A stretch of 9,541 bases of DNA from Minisyncoccota bacterium. GTDB taxonomy: Bacteria > Patescibacteriota > Minisyncoccia > Phycocordibacterales > GCA-2747955. The stretch covers positions 1-9,541 of the forward strand of contig CALLVB010000091.1 of the NCBI GenBank assembly GCA_938010795.1, written 5' to 3'. The translations under genes were made by a program, and so were the position numbers. Numbering within the stretch: the first letter of the stretch is position 1; each line of letters opens with the position of its first letter. The notes under the pieces are model-generated. The model was not told the origin of the DNA. It searched no databases and saw nothing but the letters and a program-made list of their open reading frames with translations. Shown in pieces: positions 1 through 5,607 of this stretch.

Positions 1-80
1 AAGGAAAGAAGAAGATGAGGGCAGCAGGGAAAGTGAATATTCCGCAGGAGGTGTTCCTCGGAATGATGAAGGAAAAGTAG
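1..80 (+). CDS. lepA: LepA (elongation factor 4), C-terminal end only
   Basis: This is the 3' tail of a gene that begins before the window; the reading frame starts at base 3 and ends with TAG at 78-80. The visible 25 residues begin GKKKMRAAGKVNIPQEVF. They match the conserved end of LepA/EF-4, where a GKKRMK stretch precedes a GxVxxPQEAFLAxL motif. LepA is a ribosome-associated GTPase of the translation-factor family; this tail belongs to its LepA-specific C-terminal domain, which contacts tRNA. The GTPase domains are outside the window. A long hairpin ten bases after the stop suggests the transcript ends here. The call rests on a short stretch, but the motif is distinctive. Confidence 0.8.
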   Translation, partial: GKKKMRAAGKVNIPQEVFLGMMKEK

Positions 81-89
81 AGATTACCG

Positions 90-165
90 AAATCTATATG
101 AGAAAAATCAGCCAGTCCTCGAAAGCCATGCTTTCTGTGGAGGCTGATTTTTCTCATATAGATTT
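90..165 (+). terminator. Long perfect hairpin, probable bidirectional terminator after lepA
   Basis: Bases 90-113 and 142-165 are a perfect 24-bp inverted repeat around a 28-nt loop. The loop contains a smaller stem (GAAAG at 121-125 with CTTTC at 131-135, loop CCATG). The outer arm supplies an A-tract on the left and a T-tract on the right (GGCTGATTTTTCT), so it could stop transcription from either side. The stem is far longer than a normal terminator. Confidence 0.75.
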
Positions 166-226
166 GTAATCACATGTACTTAAAGGGTTGGGTAGATCAA
201 GAACACAGACGCATCCTTTATGATAA

Positions 227-254
227 TTGACAATTTTTAATAAAAAAGCATAAT
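227..254 (+). promoter_or_regulatory. Promoter of the 171-aa membrane protein gene
   Basis: A perfect -35 box TTGACA (227-232) is followed after 16 bp by CATAAT (249-254; 5 of 6 match TATAAT). Transcription would start near 261, giving a leader of about 65 nt. That leader contains a small hairpin, CTTGG (295-299) and CCAAG (305-309), just before the Shine-Dalgarno site. Between the lepA hairpin and this promoter I see nothing else. Confidence 0.6.
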
Positions 255-325
255 AAACATATTCATAAATCCTAAGAACAATACTGTTCAGCGACTTGGC
301 GTAACCAAGAGTATGGGAGGAAGTT

Positions 326-841
326 ATGAAAGTTCGTTTATTTTGGACACTGGTAGGGCTTGTATGCTTTGTCGCAGTGCTCGGTTTTCTTGGAGGTAAT
401 CCAAGTGGGGCATATGTGGCAGTTGGATCTAGTCATGCTGTTGTGGGAGTTCTCTTAATTGCTTTAACCAGTCTGCTTTTTTATGCAGAGGAAGTTGGTT
501 TCTTTTATGTAACCACCTTTGTTGCAGCCCTTCATTTTTTTGGTATGGCGTTGATACCAAGTTTGCTGGGCGGAGTTGATTTTGATATTGCCTCATTCGT
601 TTATTTAGGTTTTACGGTTACATACTGTTTGCTTTTTGCAGCAGCGTGGTTAGGTGTTATTGAAAATCAGAGCAAGATTTGGCCGGACATGAACGTTGTG
701 CACCATATTGCAGAAACTCTCTCTGACATGGATTCATGGCGGACACAACAGATCAATGAAACACCGCGTCCGCAAAAATTTGCCCCTCCAGGTAATACAA
801 CTCCCTGGTGGCGCGTGATGCTCATGCATCAATTTGGATAA
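326..841 (+). CDS. Orphan four-pass membrane protein (171 aa)
   Basis: I do not recognise this family. The protein has four hydrophobic segments at about residues 6-24, 31-53, 57-80 and 89-112. A polar tail of about 60 residues follows (113-171), containing a proline-rich stretch and two tryptophans near the end. With a basic N-terminus (MKVR) and an even number of passes, both ends are probably cytoplasmic. The start is well supported: GGGAGGAAG lies directly upstream at Shine-Dalgarno distance from the ATG. The gene has its own promoter (227-254) and terminator (861-905), so it is a single-gene transcription unit. No catalytic motif is visible. The tail could be an interaction or anchoring domain, but that is a guess. 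Confidence 0.8.
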   Translation: MKVRLFWTLVGLVCFVAVLGFLGGNPSGAYVAVGSSHAVVGVLLIALTSLLFYAEEVGFFYVTTFVAALHFFGMALIPSLLGGVDFDIASFVYLGFTVTYCLLFAAAWLGVIENQSKIWPDMNVVHHIAETLSDMDSWRTQQINETPRPQKFAPPGNTTPWWRVMLMHQFG

Positions 842-860
842 ACATCTGAATGTAATAAGT

Positions 861-905
861 CTCTAACGGAGGATAGAAATATCCTTCGTGTTGGAGGCTA
901 TTTTT
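861..905 (+). terminator. Intrinsic terminator of the 171-aa gene
   Basis: A long stem closes on a GAAA tetraloop: GGATA (871-875), GAAA, TATCC (880-884). It extends outward through CTCTAAC (861-867) pairing with GTTGGAG (889-895), with one or two G-U pairs, and is followed by GCTATTTTTATT. The T-tract runs straight into the next promoter. The GTG at 888, which would lengthen the next ORF, lies inside this stem. Confidence 0.8.
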
Positions 906-906
906 A

Positions 907-934
907 TTGACATATTGTTTTTTATTTGTATTAT
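907..934 (+). promoter_or_regulatory. Promoter of the 125-aa membrane protein gene
   Basis: A perfect TTGACA (907-912), a 16-bp spacer and TATTAT (929-934; 5 of 6). The -35 box begins two bases after the T-tract of the preceding terminator. The predicted start near 941 gives a leader of about 31 nt, which carries the Shine-Dalgarno site. This promoter also argues against translation starting at 888. Confidence 0.65.
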
Positions 935-971
935 ATATTTAACGCTATTTAAAATATACGGGAGATATATA

Positions 972-1349
972 ATGTTACTTAGAAAAATTGATGATGCAGT
1001 TTTTGACGGATTTTTTATCTGGCCTGGATTTCAAACAATCTCTGATTGGGTAGAGTATCACTGGAAACGAGACTATGTGTACTTATCACGCGTATCTATC
1101 TTGTTGTTTATTTTGTCTAATCTTGCTGCACATGTTCTTACTGAGCCTGGAAAATCAAGTTTAACGTGGGTGTTTGTGGTTACAGTGATCTGGGCATTCT
1201 TCTTCTTTATCCAGCGCTTTACTGAGAAACCTAAGTCAGGATCAATGAATAAGCTACGGGTCCTTGATCATCATCTTTATTTTAGGGTTCTTGTTCTCGT
1301 GGTGTCTATCACGGCATGTATATCCCTTTTCTTTGATAGAAGTCATTAA
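972..1349 (+). CDS. Orphan three-pass membrane protein (125 aa)
   Basis: Unrecognised family. Three hydrophobic segments lie at about residues 38-56, 63-81 and 101-122. They are preceded by an aromatic, amphipathic N-terminal region (FDGFFIWPGFQTISDWVEYH) that may lie along the membrane. The start is set at the ATG at 972: GGGAGA (960-965) sits 6 nt upstream and a promoter lies at 907-934. An upstream in-frame GTG at 888 falls inside the previous terminator and is rejected. The TAA stop is followed by 51 more open codons in the same frame, to a TGA at 1503-1505. Transcription probably ends at the hairpin at 1523-1549. Nothing in the sequence indicates a function. Confidence 0.75.
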   Translation: MLLRKIDDAVFDGFFIWPGFQTISDWVEYHWKRDYVYLSRVSILLFILSNLAAHVLTEPGKSSLTWVFVVTVIWAFFFFIQRFTEKPKSGSMNKLRVLDHHLYFRVLVLVVSITACISLFFDRSH

Positions 1350-1522
1350 GGTGACGCCATAGATGGCCTAGAGACTTTTTGGATATTTTTTGAATCTTTT
1401 GAGAACATTTCCTTCGTTTGCCTCTTTTATTTTGAGGCTTGTACAGGATTGCCACCAGGTAAAACATTCAAGAAGAAAGTTAAGGCAAAGCCGATAACAG
1501 CTTGATTTGTTGCGCACTTACG
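1350..1522 (+). other. Unassigned 3' region after the 125-aa gene
   Basis: No separate gene is called here. The frame of the upstream gene stays open after its TAA for 51 codons, ending with a basic stretch PPGKTFKKKVKAKPITA before TGA at 1503-1505; no ATG or Shine-Dalgarno site supports independent translation. A hairpin GCCTC (1420-1424) with GAGGC (1434-1438) has a T-rich loop. The region may be a long 3' UTR, a decayed coding end, or a small RNA that uses the terminator at 1523-1549. I cannot tell which. Confidence 0.3.
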
Positions 1523-1549
1523 AAGCCCTGCGGATACGCGGGGCTTTTT
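1523..1549 (+). terminator. Intrinsic terminator
   Basis: AAGCCCTGCG (1523-1532) pairs with CGCGGGGCTT (1537-1546) around a GATA loop. The 10-bp stem has one G-T pair and is followed by a run of five T. It is a textbook intrinsic terminator, placed three bases before the next promoter. Confidence 0.9.
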
Positions 1550-1551
1550 AT

Positions 1552-1579
1552 TTGAGATATATTTTATTTATTGTATAGT
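1552..1579 (+). promoter_or_regulatory. Promoter of the 139-aa membrane protein gene
   Basis: TTGAGA (1552-1557; 5 of 6), a 16-bp spacer and TATAGT (1574-1579; 5 of 6). The start near 1586 leaves a leader of about 31 nt, the same length as for the 125-aa gene upstream. The spacer is also 16 bp in the promoters at 227 and 907. Confidence 0.65.
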
Positions 1580-1616
1580 ATTGGGCAGAGTTATTTTAAA
1601 CATTTGGGAGATAATC

Positions 1617-2036
1617 ATGATATATAACTTTTTTAAACGTGTGATATTCGCAGTGGTCTCTACCTCTATTGTCATATTTATTTGGCTTAAGATATATAGT
1701 ATTTTTCTACCAACAATGGAATGGAACGATGCATCGAAAAATCAAGTGGGTATGTCACTCATGCTTTTAGGATCCATATTTGTCATTTCTTGGTTGTTCT
1801 CACTTAAGACTTTAATTGGTGATACACACAAATACTTCTTGGGATATATGAGTATCTTCATCTTGCTGTTGTCTCTATTTATAATGTATCCAGAAAGTGA
1901 GGGTCTTGGGAGTGATGCGATATTTTTTGCGACGTGTATCTCTTTCATATTTGTAGTCATACAGGTTTTGTCAGATTACAGAGTCATCCAATTTGTAAGA
2001 AACAAAAAAGAAGATCTTCCAGCAATCTTTGACTAA
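1617..2036 (+). CDS. Orphan four-pass membrane protein (139 aa)
   Basis: Unrecognised family. Hydrophobic segments lie at about residues 8-30, 45-64, 73-90 and 99-118. The C-terminal tail is short and charged (VRNKKEDLPAIFD). I chose the ATG at 1617 because GGGAG (1606-1610) lies 6 nt before it; a longer frame beginning at TTG 1581 would start just at or before the predicted transcription start. The leader resembles that of the 125-aa gene (both read GGGAGATA just before the start), but I see no clear sequence relation between the two proteins. It has its own promoter (1552-1579) and terminator (2041-2067). The codons are AT-rich, with many Ile and Phe, as expected for a membrane protein. No motif points to a function. 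Confidence 0.78.
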   Translation: MIYNFFKRVIFAVVSTSIVIFIWLKIYSIFLPTMEWNDASKNQVGMSLMLLGSIFVISWLFSLKTLIGDTHKYFLGYMSIFILLLSLFIMYPESEGLGSDAIFFATCISFIFVVIQVLSDYRVIQFVRNKKEDLPAIFD

Positions 2037-2040
2037 ATTT

Positions 2041-2067
2041 AAGCCACTCGTTTTGCGGGGGCTTTTT
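2041..2067 (+). terminator. Intrinsic terminator of the 139-aa gene
   Basis: AAGCC (2041-2045) pairs with GGCTT (2060-2064), and CTCG (2047-2050) with CGGG (2056-2059), with one bulged A and a TTTTG loop. A run of five T follows. It lies five bases after the stop codon. Confidence 0.85.
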
Positions 2068-2112
2068 AATTGAAATATTATGCAGGGAGAGCATTGGATG
2101 TATTAGGTACAT

Positions 2113-2149
2113 AATCAAAAGAGCGCACCGTAGGTGCGCTCTTTTGATT
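2113..2149 (-). terminator. Perfect 17-bp hairpin terminator for the 35-aa minus-strand gene
   Basis: Bases 2113-2129 and 2133-2149 are a perfect 17-bp inverted repeat with a three-base loop. The core GAGCGCACC is GC-rich, and A and T tracts form the outer stem, so it can work in both directions. On the minus strand it follows the stop of the 35-aa gene by 7 nt; on the plus strand it is a second barrier behind the terminator at 2041-2067. Confidence 0.85.
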
Positions 2150-2156
2150 TGGTTAG

Positions 2157-2264
2157 TTAGTACGCGCCGAATCCTGCGAATAGTGTTGCTACCATCGCAA
2201 CGATTGTGAATGTTCCAAAAATCCACCAGAACCATTTCACCATTTTGTTATTTTCTCCAAACAT
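2157..2264 (-). CDS. Small single-pass membrane peptide (35 aa)
   Basis: The minus strand encodes a 35-residue peptide starting MFGENNKMVKWFWWIFG and ending in TAA. A short polar, basic N-terminus leads into a tryptophan-rich interface (WFWWIF) and one hydrophobic helix to about residue 33, so it looks like a single-pass membrane peptide with the N-terminus inside. Support for a real gene is indirect: a clean frame with membrane-peptide composition, and a strong terminator 7 nt after the stop. No good Shine-Dalgarno site is visible before the ATG (AAAAAAT) and the promoter is unclear. An 83-codon minus-strand frame overlapping the same bases is a shadow. Function unknown; small regulators of membrane complexes and toxin-like peptides look similar. 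Confidence 0.55.
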   Translation of the reverse strand: MFGENNKMVKWFWWIFGTFTIVAMVATLFAGFGAY

Positions 2265-2299
2265 ATTTTTTATGAGTTATCTTTGATTAGTACTTCCAA

Positions 2300-2308
2300 T
2301 GATACAAT
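2300..2308 (+). promoter_or_regulatory. Extended -10 promoter of the FtsB-like gene
   Basis: TGATACAAT is an extended -10 element (TGn plus TACAAT, 5 of 6), with no convincing -35 box. Transcription would start near 2315. It lies 8 nt before an in-frame ATG at 2317, but a good Shine-Dalgarno site favours the ATG at 2338. Confidence 0.55.
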
Positions 2309-2337
2309 AGACGGTAATGAAAAAAAAGGAGCGAGTT

Positions 2338-2670
2338 ATGTATAAAAAAGCACTCATTATCTTTTTTGTAGTGCTGGTAATTATTCTTACCAAAGCAGTG
2401 ATGGGTGGGTTTGGAGCATTAGAACAGGCTGAAAAGAGACAATCTGATCAGGCAGAAAAATTTGCCAAGCTCGATACACGTATTGAGCACTTGGAAGGGA
2501 GAATTGAATTTCTCGATACTCAAGAAGGACTAGAACAAGAGCTTTTGGAGACCTTTCCTATAAAAAGAACAGGAGAGCAGGTAACTATTTTAATTGAGCA
2601 AGATCAGATCTCGGGTGGATTTATCGAAGTCGTTGAGGAGAAGCCGTGGTGGAAGTTTTGGGCAGAATAA
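2338..2670 (+). CDS. FtsB/DivIC-like septum formation initiator protein (110 aa)
   Basis: Small bitopic division protein. FtsB/DivIC proteins bridge the early and late divisome through a membrane-anchored coiled coil, binding FtsL and FtsQ/DivIB types. Here a short basic N-terminus leads into one membrane helix (about residues 5-24). A charged coiled coil follows (about 27-60, with heptad-like LDTRIEHLEGRIEFLD). Then comes the family's C-terminal signature, where EGLEQELLETFPIKRTGEQV matches the usual E-Y-hydrophobic, A-R-E, P-G-E pattern. The end is tryptophan-rich (KPWWKFW). AAGGAG (2326-2331) lies 6 nt before ATG 2338, so I use that start. The in-frame ATG at 2317 would add MKKKERV and could be used by a leaderless transcript. 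No terminator separates it from tmk, so readthrough is possible. Confidence 0.72.
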   Translation: MYKKALIIFFVVLVIILTKAVMGGFGALEQAEKRQSDQAEKFAKLDTRIEHLEGRIEFLDTQEGLEQELLETFPIKRTGEQVTILIEQDQISGGFIEVVEEKPWWKFWAE

Positions 2671-2685
2671 GTATGAGAGGGATTT

Positions 2686-2694
2686 TGATATACT
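2686..2694 (+). promoter_or_regulatory. Extended -10 promoter of tmk, probably leaderless
   Basis: TGATATACT is a strong extended -10 (TGn plus TATACT, 5 of 6). It ends 9 nt before the tmk ATG, so transcription should begin at or within a few bases of the start codon. There is no room for a Shine-Dalgarno site and none is seen. Confidence 0.65.
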
Positions 2695-2703
2695 AATTAT
2701 ATT

Positions 2704-3315
2704 ATGAGTACACAAGGAACATATATTGTTATAGAGGGAGTAGACGGTGCAGGTAAAGATACGCAAGAACAGTTATTGCGAGATGTATTACCTGCAGATA
2801 CGGTATATACCAGGGAACCTCGTGGAACAGAGATGGGTGCTAAACTCCGCGACATCATTACCGCAGGTGGGCTCGAACCTCTCACAGAGATCTTATTATT
2901 TTACGCTGCACGAAAAGAGCTCATCGAAAAGATAATCAAGCCGGCACTTGATGAAGGGAAGACGGTGGTCTCAAATAGAAATGAGTTGACCACGTATGCA
3001 TATCAGATTTATGCACGAGAGCGACATGATCTGCTGGAAGTAACCGATTATCTCTCAAGTAATGTGTTAGCTGATCTGCAGCCTGATTTTTGTATCTATT
3101 ACGATATTCCAGTTGCAGTAAGAAAGGAGCGTTTGGCCAGTCGCACAGAAGACAACAATGCATTTGACCATTTTGATGAAGGATTCTTCGAGCGAGCTCG
3201 AGAGGGATATAAGACATATATCAAACGTCACCCGCATGCTATTATCGACGCATCAGGAACTGTTGATGAAGTCCATGAAAAAACCAAAAGAGTATTACAA
3301 GAATTTTTAACATAA
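2704..3315 (+). CDS. tmk: Thymidylate kinase (dTMP kinase, 203 aa)
   Basis: Phosphorylates dTMP to dTDP with ATP in the cytoplasm; it acts directly after ThyA, encoded downstream. The length is normal for bacterial TMPK. The P-loop is GVDGAGKDT (residues 12-20). K18 is followed by D then T, as in the GKGT loop of adenylate kinases rather than the usual GKTT or GKST. REPRGTEMG (38-45) matches the REPGGT nucleotide-binding motif. LFYAARKELIEKIIKPAL (65-82) is the conserved FYAAR helix. SNRNELTTYAYQ (90-101) matches the DR-x-x-S-x-AYQ motif, but with Asn91 in place of the Asp. A LID-like Arg/acid region lies near 140-160. ATG 2704 is the only sensible start. There is no Shine-Dalgarno site; an extended -10 ends 9 nt upstream. 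The CYTH gene follows after 5 nt. Confidence 0.93.
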   Translation: MSTQGTYIVIEGVDGAGKDTQEQLLRDVLPADTVYTREPRGTEMGAKLRDIITAGGLEPLTEILLFYAARKELIEKIIKPALDEGKTVVSNRNELTTYAYQIYARERHDLLEVTDYLSSNVLADLQPDFCIYYDIPVAVRKERLASRTEDNNAFDHFDEGFFERAREGYKTYIKRHPHAIIDASGTVDEVHEKTKRVLQEFLT

Positions 3316-3320
3316 AGGAT

Positions 3321-3992
3321 ATGCATACATACGAAATTGAAATTAAGACACTACTCGGAAACGAAGAGAATAAGAACGCCTTTGTTACGAAATTAATGGG
3401 AATTGATGGAGTGAAAGAGACAGGTTCAAGTTCGCAATTGAATCATTATTTCGTTGATGGGGACTTAGAAGTTGTGTACGCATCTCTCGAAGACATACTC
3501 TCTGATGATAAAAAAGAGTCTTTCAGAACATTGATTGAACAAGGAACTTCTTTTTCTGTTAGGACAAGACAAATGAATGACCAAGTTATTTTTGTGGTTA
3601 AAGCATCAATTGATGAGACTACAAGTGAGAATGGTATTTCTAGAATCGAGTTTGAGGAACTATTAGATATGACACTTGTAGAGCTTGATGAGGTTCTGAT
3701 TGGTGCGGGATTTAATTATCAGGCAAAATGGTCACGAGACAGGGTTGAGTATCAGGTAGGGGACGTAACTGTTTGTTTAGACAGGAATGCTGGATATGGA
3801 TACCTAGCTGAGTTTGAGATGGTGGTAGATGACCCGAATATGCAAGACGATGTCAAAGAGAAGTTATACGGACTGATGTCTATCTTGGAGGTTGAGGAAC
3901 TTGATCAGGCACGACTTGCCCGTATGTTTGAGTACTATAATGCGAACTGGTCAGATTATTACGGCACAGAAGATGTCTTTACTATCGAATAA
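3321..3992 (+). CDS. CYTH-domain triphosphate tunnel metalloenzyme (223 aa)
   Basis: Member of the CYTH/TTM superfamily (CyaB class IV adenylate cyclase, thiamine triphosphatase and inorganic triphosphatase). These enzymes bind a triphosphate group and metal ions inside an eight-stranded beta tunnel. The hallmark ExExK motif is at the N-terminus (E5, E7, K9). Further tunnel-type charged residues are visible: R81 and R83 (SVRTRQ), K94, E110 and E112 (RIEFEE), K136 and R139/R141, D154, and E164/E166 (LAEFEMVV). The length is typical. The true substrate cannot be read from sequence. It begins 5 nt after tmk and ends 10 nt before dcd, so it is co-transcribed with dTMP-synthesis genes, suggesting a nucleotide or thiamine triphosphate role. 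The start has AAAGG only 3 nt from ATG, closer than optimal. Confidence 0.85.
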   Translation: MHTYEIEIKTLLGNEENKNAFVTKLMGIDGVKETGSSSQLNHYFVDGDLEVVYASLEDILSDDKKESFRTLIEQGTSFSVRTRQMNDQVIFVVKASIDETTSENGISRIEFEELLDMTLVELDEVLIGAGFNYQAKWSRDRVEYQVGDVTVCLDRNAGYGYLAEFEMVVDDPNMQDDVKEKLYGLMSILEVEELDQARLARMFEYYNANWSDYYGTEDVFTIE

Positions 3993-4002
3993 TTATATAA
4001 CT

Positions 4003-4545
4003 ATGTATTTAGCAGATAAAGATATTTTAGGACAAGTTAAAGCAGGGAACATTACCATTTCTGATTTTGATGAAACGCGGCTGCAACCAGCGAGCTACGA
4101 TATTCTTTTAGGTAATGCTTTTCAAATTGTACGAGACGAGACAGCAGCATTTGTTGATCCGGTCAAGAAAATTTATCCAGAGATGAGGGAGGTAGTTGTT
4201 GCTGATGGTGATGAGTTTGTTCTACATCCAGGACAAACTGTACTGGGAGTATCAAAAGATAATTTTGGTTCAGATGATTTCTTGGTTCATTTGTCAGGTA
4301 AATCATCCCTTGCTCGAGTAGGTCTCGTAGTGCATAACACAGCAGGGATTATTAACCCTGGTCACTTTTTACATATCACGTTTGAATTATTTAATGCTGG
4401 AAAAATTCCAATTATCCTGCGTCCAGGAATGGAGATTGCACAAATCTTATTCTCAGAGTTGACCTCAAAGACAGAGAGGAATTATAAAGATCAAGGTCGA
4501 TTCAATGATGATAACTGGAATCATTTTGCGGACAAGAAAGAGTAG
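4003..4545 (+). CDS. dcd: dCTP deaminase (180 aa)
   Basis: Converts dCTP to dUTP and ammonia, feeding dUMP to ThyA. Family landmarks: LQPASYDILLG (28-37); GKSSLARVGL (99-108) with the serine and arginine equivalent to E. coli S111 and R115 at S101 and R105; TAGIINPG (113-120, Asn in place of the usual Asp of IDPG); and TFELFNAGKIPIILRPGM (126-143) with the catalytic glutamate at E128. The R105-E128 spacing of 23 matches E. coli R115-E138. Some relatives are bifunctional dCTP deaminase/dUTPases; with no dUTPase nearby that is plausible here but not visible. I start at ATG 4003, right after the CYTH gene. An open frame running back to 3892 would overlap that gene by about 100 bases and precede the conserved N-terminus. 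No Shine-Dalgarno site. Confidence 0.9.
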   Translation: MYLADKDILGQVKAGNITISDFDETRLQPASYDILLGNAFQIVRDETAAFVDPVKKIYPEMREVVVADGDEFVLHPGQTVLGVSKDNFGSDDFLVHLSGKSSLARVGLVVHNTAGIINPGHFLHITFELFNAGKIPIILRPGMEIAQILFSELTSKTERNYKDQGRFNDDNWNHFADKKE

Positions 4546-4553
4546 CGTATTAT
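4526..4553 (+). promoter_or_regulatory. Possible internal promoter before thyA
   Basis: TTGCGG (4526-4531; 3 of 6), a 16-bp spacer and TATTAT (4548-4553; 5 of 6) overlap the end of dcd. A start near 4560 would give thyA a leader of about 25 nt. The -35 is poor, so this is tentative. Confidence 0.3.
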
Positions 4554-4584
4554 AGATACAAAATAGTAGGTAACAATAAATAGT

Positions 4585-5604
4585 ATGAGTACAAATAAAG
4601 GCGAACAACAATATCTCGATCTCATGCAAAAGATCTTGGATGAAGGATGGAAAAAACCCGTATTTTTCACACCAGAAGTTTTGGCTCAATACGAAGCGGA
4701 AGGAAAAGAAGCGCCATATATCAAGTCAGTATTTGGGCATATGATGAGATTTGATCTTGCTGATGGATTCCCGCTACTGACAACCAAGAAGGTATTTACG
4801 AGAGGGATTATTGTTGAGCTACTTTGGTTTTTGCAAGGCAACTCAAATATCAAATATTTAGTAGATAACAATGTACATATTTGGGATGAATGGGCGTATA
4901 AGCGATACAGAAAACACTGTATCGAGAGTGATATTGAGTTTCCGACACAGGATGATTTTATCGCTCAATTAAAAGAAGAATCAGCTGATTCAGAGTTTGT
5001 TACCAAGTGGGGTGATCTAGTTACTATCTATGGACGCATGTGGCGAAAATGGCCAGCATCTGATGGTAGAGAGATTGATCAATTACAATACGTTATCGAT
5101 GGTCTTCGGTCTAAACCGTATAGAAAGTCATATGTGGTTTCAGCATGGAATCCTGATTTTATTTATCACATGGCATCTGAGAAGAACAAGAACGAGGTAC
5201 CTCCATTTTGTCACACAACATACCAGTTCACAGTAGTAAACAACAGGCTAAATCTAGCTCTGTTCCAGCGGAGTGCAGATGTCTTCCTCGGTGTGCCATT
5301 TAATATTGCGAGCTATGTACTGCTACTTCAGATGGTTGCACAGTGTGCAGGACTTGAAGCAGGCGAGTTTGTTCACTTCTTTGGTGACGCACATATCTAT
5401 TCAGATCACTTTGATCAAGTGAATGAGCAATTATCACGAGAGGCTCGTACATTCCCACAAATTACAATTAATCCAGAAAGAAAAGAAATTGATGATTTTG
5501 TATTTGAAGACTTTGAAATAGTTGGGTATGAACCACACAAAACGATCAAAGCTCCAATTGCAAACGTAGGTGGATTTGATGCTAAAGATTTTAAAAAAAA
5601 TTAA
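4585..5604 (+). CDS. thyA: Thymidylate synthase ThyA (339 aa)
   Basis: Makes dTMP from dUMP with 5,10-methylene-THF, releasing dihydrofolate. The catalytic cysteine is C209 in PPFCHTTYQF. Other landmarks are PLLTTKKVFTRGIIVELLWF (63-82), QRSADVFLGVPFNIASY (228-244) for dUMP phosphate and base contacts, and GDAHIYSDH (267-275). It is longer than E. coli ThyA (264 aa) because of an insertion at about 105-145, the place where the longer L. casei-type enzymes also carry extra sequence. At the intersubunit phosphate site the usual Arg-Arg pair reads YRKSYVVSAWNP, with Lys181 replacing the second Arg. It follows dcd by 39 nt with no clear Shine-Dalgarno site and is followed by the DHFR-FolD gene after only 3 nt, so tight co-expression is expected. 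Confidence 0.96.
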   Translation: MSTNKGEQQYLDLMQKILDEGWKKPVFFTPEVLAQYEAEGKEAPYIKSVFGHMMRFDLADGFPLLTTKKVFTRGIIVELLWFLQGNSNIKYLVDNNVHIWDEWAYKRYRKHCIESDIEFPTQDDFIAQLKEESADSEFVTKWGDLVTIYGRMWRKWPASDGREIDQLQYVIDGLRSKPYRKSYVVSAWNPDFIYHMASEKNKNEVPPFCHTTYQFTVVNNRLNLALFQRSADVFLGVPFNIASYVLLLQMVAQCAGLEAGEFVHFFGDAHIYSDHFDQVNEQLSREARTFPQITINPERKEIDDFVFEDFEIVGYEPHKTIKAPIANVGGFDAKDFKKN

Positions 5605-5607
5605 ACA

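Noticed and set aside
2..169. Open frame through the window start ending TAA at 167-169
   Set aside because: It runs through the long lepA hairpin and shows no recognisable sequence, whereas the neighbouring frame ends in a clear LepA C-terminus.
888..971. GTG start extending the 125-aa membrane protein
   Set aside because: The GTG lies inside the preceding terminator stem and upstream of the predicted promoter; ATG 972 has a good Shine-Dalgarno site.
1581..1616. TTG start extending the 139-aa membrane protein
   Set aside because: It would start at or before the predicted transcription start; ATG 1617 has GGGAG at correct spacing.
1984..2235. 83-codon minus-strand frame
   Set aside because: It crosses two terminators and the end of the 139-aa gene; the 35-aa frame beside it has better membrane-peptide composition and a terminator right after its stop.
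2936..3217. 93-codon minus-strand frame inside tmk
   Set aside because: Antisense shadow of a well-conserved gene with no start signals.
3892..4002. Upstream start for dcd
   Set aside because: It would overlap the CYTH gene by about 100 bases and adds residues before the conserved dCTP deaminase N-terminus.
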